From positions 27,299,261 through 27,363,260 of the forward strand of contig NC_132878.1 in assembly GCF_030463535.1 (NCBI RefSeq): a stretch of DNA of 64,000 nucleotides, given 5' to 3'. A model generated the notes under the pieces. That model was not told the origin of the DNA, did not search any database, and saw nothing but the letters and a program-made list of their open reading frames with translations. This stretch comes from Salminus brasiliensis (Eukaryota > Chordata > Actinopteri > Characiformes > Bryconidae). This document shows positions 1 to 12,069 of the stretch, piece after piece (position 1 is the first letter of the stretch; each line of letters starts with the position of its first letter). The translations under genes and the position numbers were made by a program.

Positions 1-130
1 ATAATGACTTCCAGTTTAGCCCAACACTAACTGGTGCTCCCGAACAACTCCAAAATGAATGGGTTGGAGTTCTTGACACAGAACAACACATCTTAACATA
101 CCCAACATTCAATAAGTATTCGCTCAGGAG

Positions 131-146
131 TGCCCTCTAGCGTTTC
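131..146 (-). promoter_or_regulatory. CTCF-like motif
   Basis: Read on the minus strand the site contains CGCTAGAGGGCAC, close to the CTCF core (CCASYAGRKGGCRS). This is a motif match only. Such motifs are also spread by repeats, so occupancy is unknown. Confidence 0.3.
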
Positions 147-169
147 TTTAGTTTTTGGGTAAATGGGAG

Positions 170-1062
170 AAAGGGCTGACCCAGACATGAGTACCAAATA
201 CAAGTGCTCTATCAAAAAAGTGACTTGAGTAGAAGTAGAAGCGTTCTTTAAGCGCCATACTTACATTACATACACACAACATTTTTGTACAGTATTGCAA
301 GTAGTTTATTCCCAAATGTACTACTTAAGTACTGAAAGTAAAAGTACAAGTACTGTGTTCTGTAGTTATTACAGAAAGCAGTCAAACGTCTGAATATCAT
401 TGTTTATATTATTTCAAATGCTCAGACTTAAGGACTGTCACAATTCTTTTGGCTGTAGTACAAGGACAGGGATGCACAAAACAGAGTACATGGAGCCTTC
501 AATTAACTCTCTAAACAAACTCAGCCAAAGAAAAGGCTAAACGGAATTGACTCAACCTGCCACATACAAGTGTTTCGTATGTAAAAACAAGTAAGGAGAG
601 CAGCTTAAAACACTGAGCTTCACTCTCTGTGAACAAAACTTGAAGGTGGTGACGATGGTGTTGCTTCTGCTGGTTCTTCCATCTCGGACTAAAGTAACAG
701 AGCTCTAGCGTTAGTTCTCACTGTAGCAGTGGAGTGAAAGGAAGAAGAGCAGCGTGCACAGTCACTCGATCGCTTGTTCTGCTCAATGTTGTTGTTGAGG
801 CGGCCTCATCAAACCCAGTGACAGTGCCCAGTGCTATCTACCACTCTGACGTGATAATGTGGGTCTAAAATCATTTATTTCGATTGAATAAGGAGTAACG
901 ATGCAGCACATAAAAAATGTAAAGGAGTAAAAATATTAAACTCATCCAAAAATGTGAGTGAAGTTAATGTGGAAGTAGAAGAAAAAAATAACACTCCAGT
1001 AGAGAACAGATACAGCATTTTAGTACTTAGGTAGCTCTACTTCCCTAATACACATCTCTGGT
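170..1062. mobile_element. Non-autonomous hAT-like element (probable)
   Basis: Both ends carry text typical of a common teleost hAT family: degenerate runs of 'aagtacttaagtac', 'gtagaagtag' and 'ggagtaaaa', closing with 'acacatctctgg'. No transposase reading frame survives. The left boundary is approximate. Family assignment rests on recalled sequence style, not on a search. Confidence 0.45.
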
Positions 1063-2470
1063 TCTCGTAGTTCTTAAATGATAACATATAATATTAGAGA
1101 GAACCTAATTTAAATATCAGAAATCTTGATTTATTACTTGATTCTTTAAACTATATGAACTTTTTGACTCATCCCGTACGCAAACACACACCTGAGCTGC
1201 TCATCATCAGCCATCAGCTCTGAAATCTCACATTTGTGCTTAAAAAGCTCTGTAGTTGAGGCCTAGTGGACACTTCCAAAGCATCAGTGTGTCTGTGAGT
1301 GTGAGAGATCTGTCCCCTTTCACGATTTGCTAAACACAGGAAATAAACCGACTGAGAGGAATCAGATTTTATACAGAAGTCAAACACAGGACTAATGGAG
1401 ATTTCAAGTGCAGTTTAGTGAACTGCAGTTTTAGCCTGCAGGCCGCTCCCATCTGTGGGATTGTTGAACACTTTAAAATGTTTGCTGATGCAGGTGATGG
1501 AAACAGCAGGCATTGGGAATATAAATGAAATACATCATTTGAATTCAGCGAATTTAGCAACACACACATTTAATAGTTTTACAATTACTTAAGTAACTTT
1601 CATTGTTTAACTTTTAGTCTAGAATTTCTGCCAGCATATGAAATGTAAAAACTTCAGTGCAAATATTGTAAATTGGACATAAAAAATAATTACTTTTGCA
1701 TAATATTTTATGTTTATCAATAGTTAAACTAACAGGGTCACAATAATAAGGATACAAATCAGAGAGGTTTTAAATCTAGGTTTTATTTGCAGTCGAGCTG
1801 TGTTGCAACACTGGATTAACAAAACTACAATTAAACCTGAATCTGTACATAAAACCTTGACTTATGATTCATTATGATTGTTGAACAAAACTATTCATTA
1901 CCGAACACTCAAGGGTAGTAAAAACTAGCATTAAGCTACTGTAAAACCAGCTCTTACACGCAAAGTATGAACTGTTTAAACTGTCTACCATTATTAGAGC
2001 CAGGCTCAACTGGCATTCTAGTAAACAGATTGTATAGATGGCCTCTGTGTAATGGCCTCTGTTGTACCCACGCAGCTCCAGCCTCAGGTTTGTCAGTTAA
2101 TTTTTAGGCTCCCGGCATCTTTAAATGAAGTCACATTGTAAGCACTGAAGATGGTCTAATAAGGCCAGTTTCAGTGTTGGGTTTGTTCATTCTGGAATTA
2201 GGTAGCTTTTTGCCTTTTGAATTAAATAAGGATCTCACAATTTTTCCCCCACATCTAAAAATCCCACGGATGCTGATAAATTTCTTAAAGCAGTTATCAG
2301 CCGATATGGACATTATTCCAATATCACTGTATGTCCCTACAGTCAGGTATGTTGAGCCTTAGAGGCCTTAGATTTGCAACCATTTTTTGTATGAATGAAT
2401 AGTGGCAGGTCTAGAAGGAAAGCAAAGAAATCCTCATTTCTAAGCAGCTGTGCTCTCAATAACAGCTGAA
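1063..2470. other. AT-rich intergenic or intronic DNA, nothing recognised
   Basis: No credible open frame, splice-bounded codon-like segment or repeat family was recognised. The short frames here are chance. Confidence 0.5.
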
Positions 2471-2476
2471 ATTGAG

Positions 2477-2640
2477 AAATGCACACACACACACATACAC
2501 ACACACAGGCCCGAGAGGGTGTAAATGTGTTTGTGATAACACAGTGGTGGAGATAAGAGTCTATCAGCTTCCTCATCACTGTTTCTCTTATCAGCATTAA
2601 AGATCCTACAACAGTCTGTGTATGTGTGTGTGTGAATGAG

Positions 2641-2681
<41 letters not shown>

Positions 2682-2783
2682 AAGAGAGAGAGTGAATGCA
2701 ATAACAATGTGTACAGGCAATGTACATGGTAGATTCAGCAGAAAAAGAGAGAAGGGGAGAGGGGGAGGCAGAAAGAGAGAGAC

Positions 2784-2844
<61 letters not shown>

Positions 2845-2850
2845 AGAGAG
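2477..2850. repeat. Compound microsatellite (AC)n, (GT)n, (GA)n
   Basis: An interrupted (AC)n near 2480-2508 and a short (GT)n near 2617-2634 are followed by (GA)n tracts near 2645-2694 and a long near-pure (GA)n at about 2787-2839. Frames of 92-166 residues across it are Arg/Glu or Ser/Leu translations of the repeat and are not genes. Confidence 0.9.
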
Positions 2851-3000
2851 ACACTGGAGCTGCACAGTATATTGTTTGTTATTTGTTACAGCAATACTGG
2901 TCTTTGCAATGTGGTTAACGCAAGAGGCAGCAATATGCAAACAGCAGTCTAACCAATCACAGCGTGACTATCATCTCACTCACGTTTTCATCTTTTAAGG

Positions 3001-3240
3001 CTTTTTTGTATTTTTGTTTATTATTATTATTTTATTATTATTATTATTTAGAGTTATTATATAATTATTATATTATTATTATTGTTATTATCAGGTGTCG
3101 ACCTGAGGATGATGGGTTCCCCTTTTGAGCCTTCTTCCTGATCCGAGGGAGTTTTTCCTTGCCACTGTTGCTACCGGCTGCTTTGGAAAAACATTTGTTG
3201 TGAAAAGCCTATATAAATAAATTTGAATTGAGTTGAATTG
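3001..3240 (+). mobile_element. (TTA)n stretch and 3' tail of a dispersed fish retroposon
   Basis: A TTATTATT-rich stretch (3015-3090) leads into 'gagtttttccttgccactgt' and 'cctatataaataaatttgaattgag'. This is a familiar teleost repeat tail with a short A/T-rich terminal repeat. A reverse-oriented relative lies at 59030-59200. The class (SINE or LINE 3' end) is not certain. Confidence 0.55.
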
Positions 3241-5400
3241 TTTTGCATTGTGAGCATCTTAACCTATCTGTTAAGACAGCGTAAAAACACTGGCAAATAT
3301 GGTGCTACCAAACAGTCTAGAACCAGAGAAAGAATTCACAGCAACGTGACAGCTGAAAACTGACCATGAGTTGTTAGACAATTCTAGAAAGGTCTAGAAC
3401 CTAGAAACTAGACAGTCATGGAGGTACCAAACAATCTAGAACCTGAATGGCAGTTCCAGAATGTTAAAACAGTGCAGAACTAAACTGACAGCCAATAAGC
3501 CAGAACAGTTAGAAGAAGGTTTGGCTGTTCTTCTCTGTGAACTCCAGACACTGTATGTACTGGTTCAGTGCCACCAGTAGCTCTCCAGATTAATAAAGGA
3601 CTGATTTGATAAACAAGGTGTTGGATGGATGCTGGGAATACTGGCCTTTGTCCAGGAGAGCACTGGGAACACATCTAGGACTTTGTGCAGTACTTTCTAA
3701 TCACAACATGATTTATCTCCACTGTGTGGCTCTAACTGACATTCAAGAAATGTCAAGAAAGGCCATCAAGAAACTTGCATTAGTGCCTCAGGAACTGGCC
3801 ACTGAGCATGATCGCTTATGCCAACCTGCACTTCCCACCACATCTACTGTCGACTAGATTCCATTCAGCCTTCCATCTCCACTGACAGACCACCAGTATA
3901 TGTGTGAGTGTGTTTTTGTGTGAAGCTCTGTATAAATAGTTAAAAGTCAGAACAGTTTATAGCTTTCTGGGCATTACTGTAGAAACCATGAGACAATTTT
4001 GGAACGTCTCCAAGCCTCAACAGTCTACAACCTGCCACAGAGTTTCTGAACATCCAAGAGCCCAACTGCCAGCTCTGGACTGTCTGAACAGTCTCAGATT
4101 ACCATGGATCTACTAAACAATCTGACTCATGATTGCAGGAGGCCTTAACCAAACTAATGATGGAGCTGTAGAATGCTCAATAGATCATTGTGAAATGTCC
4201 AACACCCTAGAACCCAGCAGATAGTCTGAACAGTGTAGAAACATGGACAGACATCTGGAATGTCTACCCACCAAGCACCAGATGTCACATGCACATTGTT
4301 TTTTGGGCTAAATCTGGTCGGTCCGTTATGGCCTTTATAAAGCCCCAAAATAGACATTGAAAGTGTTTCAACAGTGTGATTTGGTCCAAATTTAGCCCAG
4401 GACGTCTGGACATCTGTTTTAGACCATTTTCAGCTCTAATACAACCATGACAGTAAGTAACTAATGCAAATGTTATGTTCAAACCAAAAATATTTTATAT
4501 ACTCATTTTATATACTCAATACTCACTGCTATTAAGGAGACACTGTTAATTAATATAAATATTAATAAATGAATATGGTTTTATCTGTACATTTAGAGCA
4601 ATTATGAATATAATATGAAATAATGAATATTTGACCTGAAAAATATGGCTTTTTTTTTTTTACCTTTTTTTCAACCAAACATCAGCCTTATTGAGACGTC
4701 TGACAAATTTGCCCTTTTCAGCTTTTTTTATGTGTTTTTGCATTGTGAGTAGGACCAAGCTGACAACCAGGGTTATTAGAATGATACTAGCATAGGTATC
4801 CCAAGAAACAATAAACAGCTTAGAGACTGGTCTTACTTTTGAGGTTAAATTTTGCTTAATGACAGCATTTCCAGTGGGGAAACTGTGGGTAACTTTTTAA
4901 AATGTACTTTTTAAACGTTTTAATGTTTCTTTAATGCTTTTCTTTATTTAAAGCACTTTGAATTGTCAGTGTGTATGAAAGGTGCTATACAAATAAGCTT
5001 CCCTTACCCTGCCTACCTATTGAGCTACCAAACAGTCAAGAGCCTGATGGGCAGTTCCAGAATGTCAAAACAGTGTCGAACCAAACTGACAGCCATTAAA
5101 GTCCTGAATGTTCTATCAGAAATTGTGGAGTATCTGAACAGAATGGAACCAATTAGACAAGCCTGGACATACCAAACCATCGAGAGGCAGACAGTCTGCA
5201 ACAAAACTTATAACCAGTTGAGTTTTAGGGAATGTTTAAGTATCATACCAGCAATTCCAGACTGGATAATCCAATCTCACAAGCTTTAGAGCCTTACTGA
5301 TGACATCTGGCAACGTTGGAGCCCGTGAACATTCTACGTACAACAAAACCGATACCCAAGAACTACCAAACGTCTAAGAAATTCAACAGACCAGTCTGCA
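3241..5400. repeat. Degenerate dispersed repeat rich in 'caatctagaacc'/'cagttccagaatg' phrases
   Basis: Phrases such as 'taccaaacaatctagaacc', 'gcagttccagaatgt' and 'accaaactgacagcca' recur at 3300-3500, 4010-4230 and 5030-5110. They suggest an old, eroded tandem or segmentally duplicated sequence related to the one at 7480-8100. A LINE-like tail ('gtatgaaaggtgctatacaaata') sits at about 4970-4995. No gene was recognised. Confidence 0.4.
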
Positions 5401-6184
5401 ATGTTCATGAAATCTCACTTTTGTATGTTTAAATGATTATGTTCATAATTATTAAAATGGTTGGAGACAGCACTAGTTTGAACTCAGTAGTCTTTTGTTC
5501 TCATAACACTTTCAGTCCAAAATAATCTCAAACAGGGTCTTACTTTTAAACAGCTATGTTTATCTGCCCCCTCTCTCTGATCACAACTGAAATGTTTGAG
5601 GTAAAAGAGACAAAAATAGTAATTCACTGCACGTTTGAACTACAGTCTGTACCGGCGACCAAAATAAACAAATCATCAGCAGTCTGCTGGTGTGATCACT
5701 GCTCACTGAAATGAATCATTATGAAGTATCAGACTGCCTGTTTGTTGTTTTTTACCTGGATTTAGGTATAAAATGTGTTTTCTCCAGAAAATTCCTTTTT
5801 TTTTGAAAATCGGTTCTTCAAGGGTTCTTTAGTAAAGACAATGGCTCTATATAGAACTAACTAAAAGAATCATTTGGATGCTTAAATGGTTTGTTGCCTG
5901 GTTAGCATGTTCCTATCAGTATATAGCACATTACATTTAAAAAAATGATGTAGTCCCAAAAAGAGTACTATACAAAGTAAAGAACCTCTTTACGGTGCTC
6001 TGAAATGAGGTGGACTGTGTCAAAACGTGCTGTAATTTCAACATGGTAAAACTGTACACAAATCGGATTAGTTATTACTTATCTGATTGGTATGATTTGA
6101 AATATAAAGGGGCATATTAAGGAAAAATGTGTCTTTGTCCCAAACATTAAGGATAACACTGTACATAGAACCCTTTGTTTACAG
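5401..6184. other. Non-genic DNA with a fragment of a 'ggttctt' MITE
   Basis: Around 5810-6000 the text 'ttcttcaagggttctttag' and 'atggctctatatagaac' matches the palindromic MITE style also seen at 28835-28985. Nothing else was recognised. Confidence 0.35.
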
Positions 6185-6189
6185 TCTAC

Positions 6190-6545
6190 AGTTGTTGCAG
6201 TAAATTAAATGCCATTTATGGTGGTTGCTAGGGTGTTGCTAGGTGGTTTATATGCTTTTCACTGTGGTTGCTATATTTTCTGAAGTGGTTGCTAGGATGT
6301 TGCTAGGTGTTTGCTTTGCTATAGCAGTTGTTATGGTAGCTGCAATAATATTGCTAGGAAGTTGCTATGCCAAGTGGTTGTAAAGATGTTGCTTCGTGGC
6401 TATTTGATGGTTTGTACTGTGCTGCTAGCTAGTTGCTAAGCCATTTATGATGGTTGCCAGGATGTTGCCAGGTGGTTGCTATGTGGTTACTATGGTATCC
6501 CAGGTGCTTGCTAGGATGTTGCTAGGTGTTTGCTTTGATATCTTG
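6190..6545 (+). repeat. Imperfect 'tggttgctaggatgttgctagg' repeat
   Basis: About 330 bp is built from 20-25 bp imperfect units of ttgctagg, gttgctatgg and ggtggttgct. The same family appears in the opposite orientation at 28130-28590. Confidence 0.75.
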
Positions 6546-6868
6546 TATGCACAAAATTCTGCCATTCTTTCCTATGGGAATTAAATAGGGCCCAAAACAT
6601 GGTTGCCACATGGAGCTGTAAAGGCTGTATGCAAGCACACGATTCCTGATCAGAGCACAATCAGTGATGGCGCTTTGCTAGGCGCAACCACTAATCACAG
6701 AGTTAGCTTCATTTGAAATGCTGTTCCTCCACAGAATTCCTGTAGTGTCTCTAAAGAACCGATTCCAGCTCAGCATGTTCAGTAAAGAAGCCTGGAAAAA
6801 GTGCACCTGTTCATGCTCACTGTTTACAATGGAGACGTCTAAGAAAAAGCCTGCAGTTTAAAGGGTAT

Positions 6869-6902
<34 letters not shown>

Positions 6903-7479
6903 CTCCGGAGCTAAAGCGGTAAAATCGCGCCTCTCTCTGGGGTAAACAGTACGATTATGTAACTCCGTCAGAAAGAACTCTATAGAGACACAGCTGTGAG
7001 TCTGCCTAAACAGGTACCATCATCACGCAAGCACACACATGCACACACATACATACAGTGAAGACAAACAGACAGTGAGACAGATAGACAGATGTAGAAA
7101 AAAAAAGAAACGGCAGATGGGAGTCATATAGAGTGAATATGTGTGTACATAAACCTTAAGTTCACGCTTTTCTCCTGAATCTGATTTGATGCTAATTAAC
7201 CAATGATAAATCTGTTCCGGAATCCATCCAAAACGTAACAGAGATGACGTTCAGTAAAAGCAGGCGAGGCTTCTAGTTATGAATGATGAAAAGGGTATAT
7301 TTATAAACACAGAGATTAACAGTATATTTTATCACTTATTTTATTCTAGAACGCAAGGGAATGTTTCATTTTCTCAGTTACTTCAATTAAATAAGAAAAA
7401 TAATCCCTTTTAGCGAAAGCAAAAGCTGAGAACCCAAAGAATAACTCTAACATCTCAATAAATCTAACAAATCAAAGTC
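6546..7479. other. Non-genic DNA with a (GT)n microsatellite
   Basis: (GT)n lies at 6870-6901. The remaining sequence shows no exon, tRNA or recognised repeat. Confidence 0.5.
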
Positions 7480-8102
7480 TGGAACCAAACTCACAACTAT
7501 GGAATTACAGTTTCAAAATTTCCAAAATAACGTGGAACCAAACTGTGAGCCATGGACTTTCAAAAGTTTAAATGGAAATTCTGAAATGTCTAAACAGATC
7601 TGACCAGATCAGAAGCCAACTCACAATCACAGAGTTACTGAACAGCTTAAAACTCTAGATCAGACAATTCTGAAATGCCTGAACAGATCAGAAGCAAACT
7701 CACAATCACAGAGTTTCTGAACAGTCTGGAACTCTAGATCAGACCGTTCTGAAATGTCAGATTAGAAGCCAACTCAAAACAGTAGAGCTACTGAACTTGA
7801 ATCTCTAGAACAGACAAGATCAGACAATTTCCAAATGTCTAAACACCCGTAGCAAGCTCACAACCACAGAGCTACTGAATAGTTTGTAACTAGATTAGAC
7901 AACTCTAGAATGTCTAAACAGACTAGAAGCAAGATCACAACAACAGAGCTACTGAATGGTCTAGAACCATCTATCAGACAAGTCTCAACAGACGTGAACA
8001 GCAGACTGCTTCTAGTCTGTAGTCTGTCCAGAGTTGTCTTGTCTGTGGTTCTAGCCTGTTCAGTAGCTCTATGGTTGTGAGCTTGCTTTTGGTCTGTTTA
8101 AG
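7480..8102. repeat. Degenerate ~80-bp tandem repeat ending in an inverted unit
   Basis: Units with 'cacaatcacagagttactgaacag', 'ctctagatcagacaattctg' and 'gaaatgtctaaacaga' recur about every 80 bp from 7560 to 7975. The last unit (8010-8102) is inverted: its reverse complement aligns with 7918-7975. The 60-70 residue frame here is not a gene. Confidence 0.65.
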
Positions 8103-8690
8103 CTGAATTTTGAAATAGTTATTCCACACAAGCGTCCCACAAACAGCAGAAATTAGAGTGCGTAACACTGTACACATATCACACAAAAAGTGACTTGACT
8201 GCAGTGTTTTAAAGGAACTGGGGGCTGAATGATCAGGGATGTCAGTCAGACTGTATTAGAAGATATTAAACACATTGTGTTCATTTTAAAAATGTACACA
8301 AAAAATCTGTCCAAAATGTCAGATTATATATATCCATTGATTTTACTTCAGTAGTATTACTTGGCAGCATGTCTTACCTAAACTACAACGCTGTATTACT
8401 TTTGAAAACACATATATCAGATTAGTATTGACTGACATTCATCATTCAGATACTCAGATCAAACTGAGGGGGGGGATAAAAATTGGACCGGGACATCATT
8501 GACTTTTACTTTTACTGTAGTCATTATTTCATTGCGGCAAGAATACAATTAACTGGAGTGTGGGATTACATAACTCTATATGAGTGGGATACCAGCCTTA
8601 TAGGCATTCAGACAAGGTCTAATAATTTCTAGGAATTAACAAAATATGTCTAGAATACGTTTTATTTAGTAGAATGATGCTGGGATGTAC
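8103..8690. other. Non-genic DNA, nothing recognised
   Basis: No supported feature was found by reading both strands. Confidence 0.45.
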
Positions 8691-8696
8691 AGTGTC

Positions 8697-8835
8697 TATA
8701 AAACGTATTCACCCCCTTGGATGTTGTTCCACTTTTATTGCTTTTATAAACAGAATCATGGTCAATATAATTTGACCATGATTCCAGTGGTCAAATTATA
8801 CCAATGGAATGACCAAGATTTGACCAAAAAAGGTG
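8697..8835. mobile_element. Tc1-like terminal fragment
   Basis: 'acagtgtctataaaacgtat' followed by 'tcacccccttggatgttgtt' and 'ccacttttattgctttt' is the usual beginning of a Tc1/mariner terminal repeat in fishes. The matching far end and transposase were not found. Confidence 0.5.
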
Positions 8836-9522
8836 ATGTGATTTAAATAAAAAAATATAAAATGTAAAATAAGTTATTGCATAAATATACCTCTTTTACT
8901 GTGACTGTAAGTGACCTAATTCAGCAGATGTGCAAAGAATTGGTACTAGTAGTCTCACAATTAGTGAAATGAAGATCACAGTGCAGTGTACGATTGTAGT
9001 ATAAAGACACCTTTCTGGAAGGTCCAGTCATTGGCTTGGCTGGGACTTCAATGGTAGAACAGGAGACCTGTTATTATGCAAATTAACCAACTCAATTAGG
9101 CACAGACACAGTAATCAACCATTCACATTCTCTGGCTGGACCAGCTTTGTCCAAGAAAATGTCAATCTAAAGGTAAAGGTGCAGGTGCAGGTCTAGGTCT
9201 AGATCTAGGTCTTCTGGAGGAATGCGAGCAGTAGTGGGAACAAAGGCACTGCTGATATCTTAGCGCTAACAAACTACTAGAATCCCATAGGTGAGCTGGC
9301 AAATTAGCATTATCTTTGCAGCCCCCCCCCTCTCTGTTTTTAACCAAGTGTTGACATTTACAGTCTGAACTGAAGGCCTAGGTCTAATAGTCTCAGTTCG
9401 CCACTGCTCTACACACATGCTTGCTTATGTTATAGCTGCTTATAAAGCCCTGATCATGAGGCTACAGCAGCCCCAGGCCAGACTCAGATTATCCTGACAG
9501 GAATCACAACAACGTCACATAC
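8836..9522. other. Non-genic DNA, nothing recognised
   Basis: No gene-like segment was found. A run of nine C residues occurs near 9320. Confidence 0.45.
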
Positions 9523-9658
9523 TGTAAATCATTTCAGCGGGGGTCATTACTCCGTTGTTGTAGGGCTGTACGCTGGCGTGCGAGTCTCTGCAGTTCCTGA
9601 CCGCTCCGTCTAAAGCTAAACTCATCTCCACTCCTTTACCCTGCAGCCATCGCTCCAT
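9523..9658 (-). CDS. Candidate coding exon of an unidentified minus-strand gene
   Basis: Read on the minus strand the segment begins with a possible ATG at 9658 (context GGAATGG) and a second in-frame ATG at 9625. It stays open to 9523, where a good splice donor (ACA|GTATGT) follows. From the second ATG it encodes 34 residues plus one base (phase 1), starting MSLALDGAVRNCRD and ending TPAEMIY. Codon usage is varied, CpG codons are frequent, and the composition differs from the AT-rich surroundings; a TATAAA lies about 15 bp upstream of the first ATG. I do not recognise the product. In mammals ARHGEF9 lies on this side of AMER1 on the same strand, so an alternative 5' exon of that gene is possible, but this is inference. 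A chance frame cannot be excluded. Confidence 0.4.
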
Positions 9659-9722
9659 TCCTCCCTGCTTTATACGTCTACTCCCGCATGAACAAACTGC
9701 GCTCAGGACACTGCTATTTCTA

Positions 9723-9725
<3 letters not shown>

Positions 9726-9759
<34 letters not shown>
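9726..9759. repeat. (GT)n microsatellite
   Basis: Seventeen or so uninterrupted GT units immediately upstream (minus-strand sense) of the candidate exon. Confidence 0.9.
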
Positions 9760-9764
<5 letters not shown>

Positions 9765-10125
9765 TTTTCTGCACATCTCCACAAACCTACACACAAGTTA
9801 GTAAGAACCTTCATGAACTAAAGTCATGCTGCAACAAATCCTGTTGTTAAGGCCTGACCAATAGTGGACCTTCAGTCATCATTTTTATATAGGATTAGAC
9901 AGACCACACAGGTTTTAGTGAAACGATGCTTTACTGACTGCCAAAAGTCTTCAATAGGCTGTGAACTCGACTGCAAATATCAAAATTGATCCTAAATATT
10001 ACTGTATAGTCATTCAAATTGACAGAGTCAGAAAAAAAATAGCATTTCAGACCACAAGCTAGTTGATGTAGATTGGGTTGGTGACTACTGATCATATTAG
10101 TAATCACAATGAACCCCTCACATAA
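9760..10125. other. Non-genic DNA, nothing recognised
   Basis: Low-complexity-free spacer before the minisatellite. No feature was seen. Confidence 0.4.
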
Positions 10126-10129
10126 ATAC

Positions 10130-11135
10130 TGTGACAGTAGTGTTTATTATACAGCAGTGTTTACTACAGAGCAGTATTTACTGCTGCTCTATATCAGTAT
10201 ACAGCAGTGATTATTGTAGAGCAGTGTTTAGTGCAGCTCTATATCTCAGTAAACAGCAGTGTTTATTATAGAGCAGTGTTTACTGCAGCTCTCTATATAT
10301 CAGTATACAGTGTGATCTGTAGATATAGATCAGTGTACAGCAGTGTGTACTACAGCAGGATATCACTATACAGCAGTGTTTACTGCAGCTGTATATCAGT
10401 ATATAGCAGTGTTTATTATACAGTAGTGTTTACTGCAGCTACATATCAGTATACAACAGTGTTTATTCTACAGCAGTGTTTACTACAGCAGCATATTACT
10501 ATACAGCAGTGTTTACTGCAGCTGTATATCAGTATACAGCAGTGTTCAGTGCAGCTATATATCAGTATACAGCAGTGTTTACTGTTTTTTTATACAGCAG
10601 TGTTTACTGTAGCTATACATCAGTATACAGCAGTGTTTACTGCAGCTATATATCAGTATACAGCAGTGTTTTCTTATACAGCAGTGTTTACTGCAGCTCT
10701 GTATATCAGTATACAGCAGTGTTTATTATACAGCAGTGTTTACTGCAGCTCTGTATATCAGTATACAGCAGTGTTTATTATACAGCAGCGTTTACTGTTT
10801 TTTTATACAGCAGTGTTTACTGTAGCTATACATCAGTATACAGCAGTGTTTACTGCAGCTATATATCAGTATACAGCAGTGTTTATTATACAGCAGTGTT
10901 TTCTGCAGCTATATATCAGTATACAGCAGTGTTTATTATACAGCAGTGTTTTCTGCAGCTCTGTATATCAGTATACAGCAGTGTTTATTATACAGCAGTG
11001 TTTACTGCAGCTATATATCAGTATACAGCAGTGTTTACTGCAGCTCTATATATCAGTAAACAGCAGCGTTTACTGCAGCTCTATCAGGATACTGCAGTGT
11101 TAATTATACAGCAGTGTTCACTGCAGCTATATATA
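10130..11135. repeat. Minisatellite 'cagcagtgtttactgcagctatatatcagtata', left part
   Basis: About 1 kb of imperfect units of roughly 20-38 bp built from 'cagcagtgttta', 'ctgcagct' and 'atatatcagtata'. Open frames of 255 and 298 residues cross it and read as YQYTAVF-type repeats. They are by-products of the repeat. Confidence 0.9.
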
Positions 11136-11853
11136 CAGTGGCAAGAAAAAGTATGTGAACACTTTGGAATTTTATGTTTTTCTGCATTTATGTGTCATGT
11201 GAATCTGATCCTCATCCACATCCAAGCTTTTTGGCAAATATAATGTGCCCAAAATAGCAATACAAAACAACAATAATTGAGAACAATCATAAAAAACGCA
11301 TAGTTAATGATCTCTTGGAGTCAGGTGTTAGCATACCTGGAGTCTTCTTAAGAAAATGAGGTGTGGATTAGAGCTACTTTGACTGATAAAAAACACAATT
11401 CTCAAGAAAAATACGCATATGTGAACCATGCCTCCCCAAAAAGAGCTTTCAGAGGATCTACGATCAAAAATTGTTGATTTACATAAAGCTGGAAAGGGTT
11501 ACAAAGTAATTTCAAAGAAATTCACCAGTCTATAGCGAGGCAAACAATCTACAAATGGAGACAATTTGGGACTGTGGCTACTCTGCCAAGAAGTTGATGC
11601 CCAGTCAAAATGACCCCAAGAGCACAACAGAGACTCACAACCCTGAGTGACAGCCAAAGATTTGAAGGCATCATTGGCACAGGCTAACATCTGTGTTCAT
11701 GAGTCTACATGAGTCTATGCCGCTGGATTCCATAGGATAATATGAGTGTCTGTATGTCGCTTGACTTGGATGAGGATCAGATCATATTTTATAACAAATT
11801 AATGTAGAACCCCAGAAAATTCCAAAGGGTTCACATACTTTTTCTTGCCACTG
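11136..11853 (+). mobile_element. Internally deleted Tc1-like transposon, complete ends
   Basis: Terminal inverted repeats begin CAGTGGCAAGAAAAAGTATG at 11136 and match the reverse complement at 11815-11853 for about 38 bp with two mismatches seen. TA target duplications flank it (11134-11135 and 11854-11855). The interior keeps the start of a Tc1 transposase: 'cctccccaaaaagagctttc' and 'ggatctacgatcaaaaattg', then a helix-turn-helix-like stretch. The catalytic part is gone. It interrupts the minisatellite, so it inserted after the array formed. Confidence 0.9.
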
Positions 11854-11990
11854 TATCAGGATACTGCAATGTTTAATATACAGTAGTGTTTACTGCAGCA
11901 GTATATCAATGTACAGCAGAGTCCATTATACAGCAGTTTACTGCAGATATGTGTCAGTATACAGCAGTGTTTATCATACTGTTATGCCCT
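11854..11990. repeat. Minisatellite, right part beyond the Tc1 insertion
   Basis: The same units resume directly after the TA duplication ('tatcaggatactgcaatgtt', 'acagtagtgtttactgcagc') but are more diverged. Confidence 0.8.
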
Positions 11991-12069
11991 TCACTGTAGT
12001 AGAAAACACATTCACTTTTATCTCAGGTATGCACAATTCACATTCGTGTTAGTGACTGTACATTTCATT

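Noticed and set aside
10207-11243. Frames of 298 and 255 residues with YQYTAVF repeats
   Set aside because: They are minisatellite translations in two overlapping frames; one runs into the Tc1 insertion.
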